A DNA stretch of 5,797 bases from Thermoleophilia bacterium (GTDB lineage: Bacteria > Actinomycetota > Thermoleophilia > Miltoncostaeales > Miltoncostaeaceae): the NCBI GenBank assembly GCA_016463385.1, contig JAEMRL010000170.1, forward strand, positions 1 through 5,797, written 5' to 3'. The position numbers were made by a program, and so were the translations under genes. The notes below the pieces were generated by a model. That model had not been told where the DNA came from. It ran no database searches and saw only the letters and a list, made by a program, of their open reading frames with translations. Position 1 is the first letter of the stretch. Every line of letters begins with the position of its first letter. Of this stretch, positions 1-5,320 are shown piece by piece.

Positions 1-2
1 TC

Positions 3-56
3 AAGGCGATCGCGCCACTCGGCTACGACCAGTCGCTGCTCCCGGGCATCGCCGCC
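3..56 (+). other. Possible inverted fragment of the small protein's C-terminal domain
   Basis: Read on the plus strand in the frame beginning at base 3, this stretch gives KAIAPLGYDQSLLPGIAA with coding-like codon use. From memory, the family to which the minus-strand ORF at 23-184 seems to belong carries a C-terminal segment of this kind (a GYDQ-like motif followed by IAA). After base 56 the frame turns into Cys/Trp-rich antisense of the Gln/Met-rich ORF, so the coding character ends there. No start or stop belonging to this fragment is in the window. It could be a piece of a disrupted gene in inverted orientation, an assembly fold-back, or coincidence. Confidence 0.22.
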
Positions 57-184
57 TGCTGCTGGGCCGCGGCCTGGGCGCTCATCTGCTGCGCCTGCTC
101 GGCCATGCGCTGCGCCTGCCCCATCATCTCGGGCGCCGCGGTGGCCATGTCCTTCAGGTCCTTCATCTGCTTGAAGATCCCCAC
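23..184 (-). CDS. Small Gln/Met/Ala-rich hypothetical protein, probably the N-terminal part of a longer family member
   Basis: Predicted 53-aa protein of unknown function. The frame is open back to 292, but I chose the GTG at 182-184 because a GGGAGG Shine-Dalgarno lies 4 nt upstream (189-194) and the protein then begins VGIFKQMKDLKDM, a start I associate with small actinobacterial hypotheticals. Residues 1-16 are charged and amphipathic. Residues 17-45 are rich in Gln, Met, Ala and Glu (AQRMAEQAQQMSAQAA), as in a helix or coiled coil. No signal peptide or membrane segment is visible. Codon third positions are almost all G or C, so it looks translated. Family members I recall continue into a C-terminal domain of roughly 60-80 residues; here a TAG at 23-25 ends the protein after SSDWS, so it may be truncated (see the 3-56 entry). 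It lies downstream of katG on the same strand but beyond a strong hairpin, so it is probably a separate transcript. A possible -10 (TACGCT, 235-240) is weak. Confidence 0.6.
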   Translation of the reverse strand: MGIFKQMKDLKDMATAAPEMMGQAQRMAEQAQQMSAQAAAQQQAAMPGSSDWS

Positions 185-310
185 CGGGCCTCCCGACCGC
201 GCGTTCCACCCCCGGCGGGCGCCGGAGCGGCGCGAGCGTAGTCCAGGTCCCACGGGCGGAGCACGCACCGAACGACCAGTTCTCGCGGCCATCCGTCGGG
301 GCGGCGGCGG
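185..310. other. Short intergenic region between the katG terminator and the small gene
   Basis: This stretch has no convincing coding sequence of its own. It holds the Shine-Dalgarno GGGAGG of the small minus-strand gene (189-194) and one hexamer fitting an actinobacterial -10 (TACGCT on the minus strand, 235-240) without a good -35. Long open frames cross it on both strands, as expected in DNA this GC-rich. Confidence 0.4.
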
Positions 311-348
311 GCACCCTGCGAGCCCCGGTCACCGGGCTCGCAGGGTGC
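311..348 (-). terminator. Strong hairpin downstream of katG (likely terminator)
   Basis: A perfect 15-bp inverted repeat (left arm 311-325, GCACCCTGCGAGCCC; right arm 334-348) encloses an 8-nt loop. It starts 8 nt beyond the katG stop codon, where an intrinsic terminator is expected. No T-run follows on the minus strand, which is common for GC-rich actinobacterial terminators. The stem is symmetrical and could also act on the plus strand, but no plus-strand gene ends here. It probably stabilises the katG mRNA 3' end and separates katG from the small gene at 23-184. Confidence 0.75.
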
Positions 349-356
349 CGCGGCCG

Positions 357-2552
357 TCAGCCGAGGTCGAAGCGGTCGAGGTTCATGACCGTGTCCCAGG
401 CGGCGACGAAGTCGTCCACGAACTTCTGCCGGCTGTCGTCGCTGGCGTAGACCTCCACGAGGGCGCGCAGGATGGAGTTCGACCCGAAGAGCAGATCGAC
501 GCGGCTGCCGGTCCAGCGGACCTCGCCGGTCTCGCGGTCCCGGCCCTCGAACGTCTCCTCCGCCTCCGATGTCGGCCCCCACACGGTGCCGGCGTCGAGG
601 ATGTTCACGAAGAAGTCGTTCGTCAGCGCCCCGGGGCGGGAGGTGAAGACCCCGAGCGAGGAGCCGTCGTGGTTGGCGCCGAGCACCCGGAGCCCGCCCA
701 CCAGGGCGGTCATCTGGGGCGCGGTCAGCCCGAGCAGCTGGGCCTTGTCGATCAGCAGCTGCTCGGCCGGGCGGCTCTGGCCCGGGGCCAGGTAGTTGCG
801 GAAGCCGTCGGCGACCGGCTCGAGCACCGCGAACGACTCGACGTCGGTCTGCTCCTGGGAGGCGTCCGTGCGACCGGGGGCGAAGGGCACCCGGACGTCG
901 GACCCGGCCTCCGCCGCGGCCTGCTCCACGGCGGCGCACCCGCCGAGCACGATCACGTCGGCGAGCGAGACCCGGACGGTGCCGCCGGCCTTCGACGCGT
1001 TGAAGTCCTGCTGCACCTTCTCGAGGGCCTGCAGAACGGCAGCGAGCGCCGCCGGGTCGTTGGCCGCCCAGTCCCGCTGCGGGGCCAGGCGGATGCGGGC
1101 GCCGTTGGCGCCGCCGCGCTTGTCGGTGCCGCGGAACGTGGAGGCGGAGCCCCACGCGGTGGAGACGAGCTGCGCGGTGCTCAGCCCCGTGGCGAGGATC
1201 GCGGCCTTCAGGGCGCTGATGTCGGCGGGGCCGACGAGCTCGTGGTCGACCGCCGGGACGGGGTCCTGCCAGAGCAGCGGCTCGGCGGGCACCTCCGGGC
1301 CGAGATAGCAGGCGATCGGGCCCATGTCGCGGTGGGTGAGCTTGAACCAGGCCCGGGCGAACGCGTCGGCGAACTCCTCCGGGTTCTCGTGGAAGCGCCG
1401 CGAGATCGGCTCGTAGACCGGGTCCATGCGCAGCGCGAGGTCGGTGGTGAGCATCACCGGGGCGTGCCGCGCGGAGGGGTCGTGGGCGTCGGGCACGGCG
1501 TCGGCCGCGGCCGGGTCGGTGGGGGTCCACTGCCAGGCGCCGGCCGGGCTCTTGGTCAGCTCCCACTCGTAGCCGAAGAGGGTCTCGAAGAAGCTGTTGT
1601 CCCAGGTCGTCGGCGTCGGGGTCCAGGCGCCCTCGAGGCCGCTGGTGATGGTGTCCACGCCCCGGCCGCTGCCGTGGCCGCTGGTCCAGCCGAGACCCAT
1701 CTCCTGGAGGGGGGCCGCCTCGGGCTCCGGGCCCACCAGCGCGGCGTCGCCGGCGCCGTGGTTCTTGCCGAAGGTGTGGCCGCCCGCGACCAGCGCGACC
1801 GTCTCCTCGTCGTTCATGGCCATGCGCGAGAACGTGTCCCGGATGTCACGGGCCGCGAGGACCGGGTCGGGGTTGCCGTTCGGCCCCTCCGGGTTCACGT
1901 AGATCAGGCCCATCTGCACGGCGGCGAGAGGGTTCGCCAGCTCGCGGTCGCCGCTGTAGCGCGCGTCACCCAGCCACGTGTCCTCGTTGCCCCAGTTGAC
2001 CTGCTCGGGCTCCCACACGTCCTCACGCCCGCCGCCGAAGCCGAAGGTCTCGAAGCCCATGTCCTCGAGGGCCACGTTGCCGGCGAGCACCATCAGGTCG
2101 GCCCAGGAGATCGCCCGCCCGTACTTCTTCTTGACCGGCCACAGCACCCGCCGCGCCTTGTCGAGGTTGGCGTTGTCCGGCCAGCTGTTGAGCGGGGCGA
2201 AGCGCTGCTCGCCCGACCCCGCGCCCCCGCGCCCGTCACTGATGCGATAGGTGCCCGCGCTGTGCCACGCCATGCGGATGAACAAGGGCCCGTAGTGGCC
2301 GTAGTCGGCCGGCCACCAGCTCTGCGAGGTCGTCATCACCTCGACGATGTCGCGCTTGAGCGCGTCCAGGTCGAGGGCCGAGAAGGCCTCCGCGTAGTCG
2401 AATTCCGCGCCCATGGGGTCGGCCATGGGGGAGTTCTGGTGCAGGGCGCTCACGTCCAGCTGGTTCGGCCACCAATCGCGGTTCGACCTGCCGTTCGCGC
2501 CCGAGAAGGGGCACTTGCTCTCGTTCTCCACGGTGTTCTCGCCTTCGTTCAT
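357..2552 (-). CDS. katG: Catalase-peroxidase KatG
   Basis: Cytosolic haem enzyme that disproportionates H2O2 to water and oxygen and has a broad peroxidase activity. The 731-aa length matches the two-domain family. The N-terminal haem-binding peroxidase domain (about 60-420) carries the distal triad Arg93-Trp96-His97 in GPLFIRMAWHSAGTYR, the proximal haem ligand His259 (VAGGHTFGK) with Trp310 and Asp371, and the KatG-specific covalent adduct residues Trp96, Tyr218 and Met244. Arg408, the mobile arginine linked to catalase turnover, and Asp126 at the substrate channel are also present. Ser304 matches Ser315 of the M. tuberculosis enzyme. The C-terminal domain (about 440-720) is the usual haem-free duplicate, ending in MNLDRFDLG. 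It follows furA by 62 nt on the same strand, the conserved FurA-KatG arrangement. The ATG at 2552 lacks a clear Shine-Dalgarno; a GTG seven codons in (2529-2531) follows a purine-rich stretch and could be the true start. No frameshift or missing key residue. Confidence 0.98.
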   Translation of the reverse strand: MNEGENTVENESKCPFSGANGRSNRDWWPNQLDVSALHQNSPMADPMGAEFDYAEAFSALDLDALKRDIVEVMTTSQSWWPADYGHYGPLFIRMAWHSAGTYRISDGRGGAGSGEQRFAPLNSWPDNANLDKARRVLWPVKKKYGRAISWADLMVLAGNVALEDMGFETFGFGGGREDVWEPEQVNWGNEDTWLGDARYSGDRELANPLAAVQMGLIYVNPEGPNGNPDPVLAARDIRDTFSRMAMNDEETVALVAGGHTFGKNHGAGDAALVGPEPEAAPLQEMGLGWTSGHGSGRGVDTITSGLEGAWTPTPTTWDNSFFETLFGYEWELTKSPAGAWQWTPTDPAAADAVPDAHDPSARHAPVMLTTDLALRMDPVYEPISRRFHENPEEFADAFARAWFKLTHRDMGPIACYLGPEVPAEPLLWQDPVPAVDHELVGPADISALKAAILATGLSTAQLVSTAWGSASTFRGTDKRGGANGARIRLAPQRDWAANDPAALAAVLQALEKVQQDFNASKAGGTVRVSLADVIVLGGCAAVEQAAAEAGSDVRVPFAPGRTDASQEQTDVESFAVLEPVADGFRNYLAPGQSRPAEQLLIDKAQLLGLTAPQMTALVGGLRVLGANHDGSSLGVFTSRPGALTNDFFVNILDAGTVWGPTSEAEETFEGRDRETGEVRWTGSRVDLLFGSNSILRALVEVYASDDSRQKFVDDFVAAWDTVMNLDRFDLG

Positions 2553-2614
2553 CGCAGGGTTTCAGGCACGGGCGTCCCATCTCGACCGGGCGGATGACCG
2601 GATCGGTGGGGTGT
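2553..2614 (-). promoter_or_regulatory. furA-katG intergenic leader
   Basis: This 62-nt spacer separates the furA stop from the katG start. No convincing -35/-10 pair is visible on the minus strand, which suggests that katG is read through from the furA promoter. No Shine-Dalgarno lies at normal spacing before the ATG; the nearest purine runs are GAGATGGGA, about 25 nt upstream, and GAACGAAGGCGAGAA, just inside the annotated coding start. In mycobacteria the furA-katG transcript is processed near the katG start and stabilised by a polypurine element; whether that happens here is inference. Confidence 0.4.
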
Positions 2615-3046
2615 TCAGGGGCTGTGTGCGGTGGTGCAGTCCGGGCAGACACCCCAGTGGGTGACCTCGGTCTCGTCGATCGAGAAGCCGTGGTCGTCGG
2701 ATGCGGCCATGCAGGGCGCGGCCCCGACGGCGCAGTCGACGTCGGCGATGGCGCCGCACGAGCGGCAGACGACGTGATGGTGGTTGTCGCCCACCCGCGC
2801 CTCGTAGCGCGCCACCGACCCCGCGGGCTCGATGCGCCGTACCAGGCCCGCCGACGTCAGCGCGCGCAGCACGTCGTAGACGGCCTGCGTGGACACCCCG
2901 CCGGTGCCGGAGCGCACGGCGCGGATGATCGCGTCGGTGTCGGCGTGCGGGTGCTCGTGAACCGCCGCCAGCACGGCGACGCGCGGCCGGGTCACCCGCA
3001 GGGAGGCCCCGCGGAGGGCGTGCTCGGCGTCGGACGTCGCGGTCAC
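2615..3046 (-). CDS. furA: Fur-family peroxide/metal-responsive repressor FurA
   Basis: Cytosolic metalloregulator of 143 aa that, in its metal-bound form, should repress furA-katG and release DNA when peroxide oxidises it. Residues 10-80 form the winged-helix DNA-binding domain (LRVTRPRVAVL, then VSTQAVYDVLRALTSAGLVR). Residues 81-143 form the dimerisation and metal domain. A structural zinc site is seen as C94-x2-C97 and C134-x2-C137. Regulatory-metal ligands can be placed by alignment from memory to PerR: His34, His89, His91 and Asp102, with Glu82 a possible fifth. Asp at 102, where classical Fur has Glu, favours a PerR-like peroxide sensor. Segments such as GSVARYEARVGDNHHH and CRSCG-IADVDCAVG closely resemble mycobacterial FurA as I recall it. 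The start is GTG at 3044-3046; there is no good Shine-Dalgarno, but a promoter lies at exactly the distance for a leaderless message. katG follows 62 nt downstream. Confidence 0.95.
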   Translation of the reverse strand: MTATSDAEHALRGASLRVTRPRVAVLAAVHEHPHADTDAIIRAVRSGTGGVSTQAVYDVLRALTSAGLVRRIEPAGSVARYEARVGDNHHHVVCRSCGAIADVDCAVGAAPCMAASDDHGFSIDETEVTHWGVCPDCTTAHSP

Positions 3047-3052
3047 GCGCGC

Positions 3053-3082
3053 ACCCTACCGGCGTAATTTGGAACGATTCAA
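3053..3082 (-). promoter_or_regulatory. Predicted furA-katG promoter (leaderless)
   Basis: On the minus strand a -35-like TTGAAT (3077-3082) is separated by 18 nt from a -10-like TAGGGT (3053-3058, fitting the actinobacterial TANNNT). Six nucleotides separate the -10 from the furA GTG, so transcription would start at or next to the start codon. That gives a leaderless mRNA and explains the missing Shine-Dalgarno. The -35 lies in the only AT-rich island of the region. This is predicted by eye only. Confidence 0.55.
3069..3082. promoter_or_regulatory. Candidate FurA operator (imperfect dyad)
   Basis: TTGGAACGATTCAA is an imperfect palindrome with 5 of 7 base pairs matching (TTG/CAA outer arms, C/G centre). 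It covers the proposed furA -35 and the start of the spacer, within the AT-rich island 3065-3092. Position and symmetry fit an autoregulatory Fur/PerR-type operator, where a bound dimer would block RNA polymerase. It does not match the low-GC PerR or E. coli Fur box consensus closely, so it is a location-based guess. Confidence 0.4.
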
Positions 3083-3220
3083 GATTGGTAAAGCGCCCCC
3101 GGCGCCCGGGCGGATCCCCTTCCGGGGGGGCGGGCGTCGCCCTACCGTCTTCGGGGTAGGACGGACGCACTCGCCCGGACGGAGAAGAACGCGATCGCCC
3201 CCGGACCCCCCGACCGGAAC
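3083..3220 (+). promoter_or_regulatory. Upstream region of the glycosyltransferase operon, with a UUCG hairpin
   Basis: This GC-rich divergent region should hold the rightward promoter. The best -10 candidate is TACCGT (3143-3148), but the matching -35 (TTCCGG, 3120-3125, 17 nt away) is poor. The same segment can fold: CCTACC (3141-3146) pairs with GGTAGG (3155-3160), and inside it a C-UUCG-G tetraloop (3149-3154) sits beside a 2-nt bulge. CGTC (3135-3138) and GACG (3164-3167) could extend the stem. A purine run, GGAGAAGAA (3181-3189), resembles a ribosome site but lies about 31 nt before the annotated GTG, with no start codon at suitable distance. Confidence 0.3.
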
Positions 3221-5320
3221 GTGCGCCGCCATCTGCACGCGCTCGCCGCGGAGCGGACGGTTGTCGGCGCGCTCGGAGCCGCAGCGGCGCTGGCGGCCGC
3301 CGTGGGTCCTGCGACCGGTGCCGACGAGGCGCCCGACATCGTCGCGGCCACCCACGATGCGGATCCGCTTCTCGCGATCGGCGCCATCCATGCGCTCGCC
3401 GGGGCGCCCGGGCCGATCGCCGACGACGCGCTGCTCGGGCTGCTCCACGCCGGCGACGGCTGGCGCCGCGAGCACGCGGCGTGGGCGATCGGGGGACGTG
3501 CCCCGGTCGCCGCGGCGACGGCACGGCTACTGGAGATGGCGGCAGCCGGAGGGTTCGCCGGAATGCTCGCCCAGCGCTCGCTCGGTCGCCAGGCGCTGCG
3601 GACCGGAGGGGAGCTGCGCGATCCGGTGACGGCGGCGCTGGCGGAGACCGGCGCGCCACAGGTCCGGGCGCGGCTCGTGGAGACGCTCGGCCTCGACCCG
3701 GCGCACGAGGCCACCGACGCGCTGACGCGGATCGCCCTCGACGCCGACGGCGAGGACTCGGCAGTGCGGTCGGCCGCGGTGGCCGCGCTCGGCGATCGCG
3801 GCGGGGCGGGGTCCAGGGCGACGTTGGTCGGCCTGGCCGCCAGCTCCGACGAGCAGGTGGCCCCGCAGGCCGTGCTGGCGCTGCTCGACGCGTCGCCGCA
3901 GCGTCCGCCGGCCGGCGACCGGCCGCCGGGGCTGGCGATCGCCCAGCTCTTCCTTCACGCCGACCTCGACCCGGGCCTCACCCGCGCCGGCATCGGCGAC
4001 ACGGGCGGCATCGCGAGCCTCCTGGTGCTGCTCGGCGAGGCCCTCGCCGCCACCCCCGGGGTGGCCCGGGTGCTGACGCTCAGCCGCGGCGCCGGCACGG
4101 ACGCCCTCGCCGACGCGCTCTGGCCGCGGGAGGAGGGCGCCTCGTTCGGCGCCGTCCCGATGCCGCCCTCGCCGATGCGCGACGCCTGGGAGCACCGGGT
4201 GGTGGTGGAGCGCGGCATCCGCCGCCAGCTCCGCGCGCAGGGGCCGTTCGACGTGATCCACCTGCGCATGGGCGACGTCGGCACGCTCGCCGCCGCACGC
4301 GTCGCGCGCGACCTCGGCATCCCGGTCGTGTTCACGGCGGCGCCGGACCCGCACGCCACCCTCGACGCCCTGGGCGAGCTCGACGAGGACGCCCGCCACG
4401 CGCTCGGCGCGCGCGACGCCGCCGAGCACTGGTGGTTCCGGGCGCGGCTCGTCGAGCGGCTGACGCGCGAGTCGGCGGGCCTCGCGGTGATGCCCCGCGA
4501 GGACGCCATGCGCGAGATCCCCCGGTTGCTCGGCGTCGATCCGCAGAGCCTCGCCGCCCGCGCCGCCGTCATCCCGGAGGGCGTCCACGCCGGGAGCCTC
4601 CGGCGCGCCCGCGCCGACGCCCGCCGCGCGGAGGCGGGCGCCCCGGTGCCCGTGCTCGACGACCTCGGGCGGCGCATCGCGGCGATGCCGGAGGCCCGCC
4701 GCGCGCTGCCCCTGCTCGTGACCGTCGGCCGGCTGGCCGCCGCGAAGGGGACCGACCGGATCGTCGAGGCGTGGGCCGGCGACGCCGGCCTGCGCGCGCG
4801 GACGAACCTGGTGATCGTCGGCGGCGACCTCGAGGAGCCGTCCCCCGAGGAGCGCGAGACGCTCGCGGCGATCGACGCCGCCCTGGTCCGTCACCCGGAG
4901 GCCGGCGCCGGCCTGGTGATGCTCGGCCACCGCCCGCACCTCGACGCCATGCGGGTGCTGGCGCGCGCCGCCGAGGGTGACGGCGCCTATGTGTGCGGCA
5001 GCGCCAAGGAGGAGTACGGCCTCGCGATCGTCGAGGCGCTCGGCGCCGGCCTGGTGGCCGTCGCGCCGGAGGTGGGCGGGCCGGCGACCTACATCGACGC
5101 GGCCAACGGCGTGCTGGTGGACGGGACCCGGGCGGAGTCGATCCGCGAGGGCATCCACCACGCGCTCACGCTGGCCCCGGTGCCGGGGCGGGCGGAGGCC
5201 TCGCGCGCGGCCGTCCTCGGCGAGATGACGATCGAGCGCATGGCCGGCCGGCTCGTCGAGCTGTACCTGCAGGTCGCCCCGGAGGTGCCGGTGGGCACGC
5301 CGGCGGCCGCGGGGGGATGA
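3221..5320 (+). CDS. HEAT-repeat/GT4 fusion glycosyltransferase
   Basis: Predicted 699-aa two-part protein. Residues about 1-230 are Ala/Leu-rich paired helices typical of HEAT-like repeats (for example PLLAIGAIHALAG, REHAAWAIGG, QVRARLVETLG, AVRSAAVAALGDRG, EQVAPQAVLALLDA), probably a protein-binding scaffold. Residues about 237-690 are a GT-B glycosyltransferase of the GT4/sucrose-phosphate-synthase-like group. Its acceptor half has a GG loop (DTGGIASLLVLLGEAL, 260-275) and DVIHLRMGD (344-352). Its donor half has VTVGRL (500-505), with Arg504 and Lys509 at the usual nucleotide-phosphate positions, and the EX7E motif Glu597/Glu605 (EEYGLAIVEALGAG). It should transfer a sugar from a nucleotide-sugar with retention; donor and acceptor are unknown. 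Residues 14-30 are hydrophobic, but I read them as a HEAT helix, not a signal peptide. The GTG start at 3221 has only a weak Shine-Dalgarno; no upstream in-frame start was found back to 3155. The stop overlaps the next gene by 4 nt. Confidence 0.9.
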   Translation: MRRHLHALAAERTVVGALGAAAALAAAVGPATGADEAPDIVAATHDADPLLAIGAIHALAGAPGPIADDALLGLLHAGDGWRREHAAWAIGGRAPVAAATARLLEMAAAGGFAGMLAQRSLGRQALRTGGELRDPVTAALAETGAPQVRARLVETLGLDPAHEATDALTRIALDADGEDSAVRSAAVAALGDRGGAGSRATLVGLAASSDEQVAPQAVLALLDASPQRPPAGDRPPGLAIAQLFLHADLDPGLTRAGIGDTGGIASLLVLLGEALAATPGVARVLTLSRGAGTDALADALWPREEGASFGAVPMPPSPMRDAWEHRVVVERGIRRQLRAQGPFDVIHLRMGDVGTLAAARVARDLGIPVVFTAAPDPHATLDALGELDEDARHALGARDAAEHWWFRARLVERLTRESAGLAVMPREDAMREIPRLLGVDPQSLAARAAVIPEGVHAGSLRRARADARRAEAGAPVPVLDDLGRRIAAMPEARRALPLLVTVGRLAAAKGTDRIVEAWAGDAGLRARTNLVIVGGDLEEPSPEERETLAAIDAALVRHPEAGAGLVMLGHRPHLDAMRVLARAAEGDGAYVCGSAKEEYGLAIVEALGAGLVAVAPEVGGPATYIDAANGVLVDGTRAESIREGIHHALTLAPVPGRAEASRAAVLGEMTIERMAGRLVELYLQVAPEVPVGTPAAAGG

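Noticed and set aside
163..1566. A 467-codon minus-strand frame overlapping katG in another phase
   Set aside because: It is Arg/Pro/Gly/Ala-rich low-complexity sequence, as expected for an out-of-frame reading of katG, with no domain signal.
105..2597. An 830-codon open frame on the plus strand opposite katG
   Set aside because: It is an antisense shadow of a GC-rich gene: it is rich in Arg, Gly, Val, Glu and His with no recognisable domain, while the opposite strand encodes a complete KatG.
3094..3132. Overlapping GC-rich inverted repeats (CGCCCCC/GGGGGCG, and the palindrome GCCCGGGC at 3104-3111)
   Set aside because: Short G/C-only arms occur readily by chance at this base composition, and several mutually exclusive pairings exist, so no specific structure can be supported.
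3250..3310. Possible signal peptide or membrane anchor at the start of the HEAT-GT protein
   Set aside because: The hydrophobic run is Ala/Gly/Val-rich but interrupted, and what follows is continuous with HEAT-like helices. No clear cleavage site is visible and GT4 enzymes of this kind are usually cytosolic, so it is not called.
2562..3659. A minus-strand frame spanning furA, the divergent intergenic region and the start of the HEAT-GT gene
   Set aside because: It is Arg/Pro-rich with no domain, and it conflicts with furA in a different phase and with the promoter island.
3481..4980. A 499-codon plus-strand frame inside the HEAT-GT gene
   Set aside because: It is an Arg/Gly/Pro-rich out-of-phase reading, whereas the 3221-5320 frame shows clear GT4 motifs.
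3527..5161. A 544-codon minus-strand frame opposite the HEAT-GT gene
   Set aside because: It is an antisense shadow with no recognisable motifs and Arg/Gly/Val/His-heavy composition.
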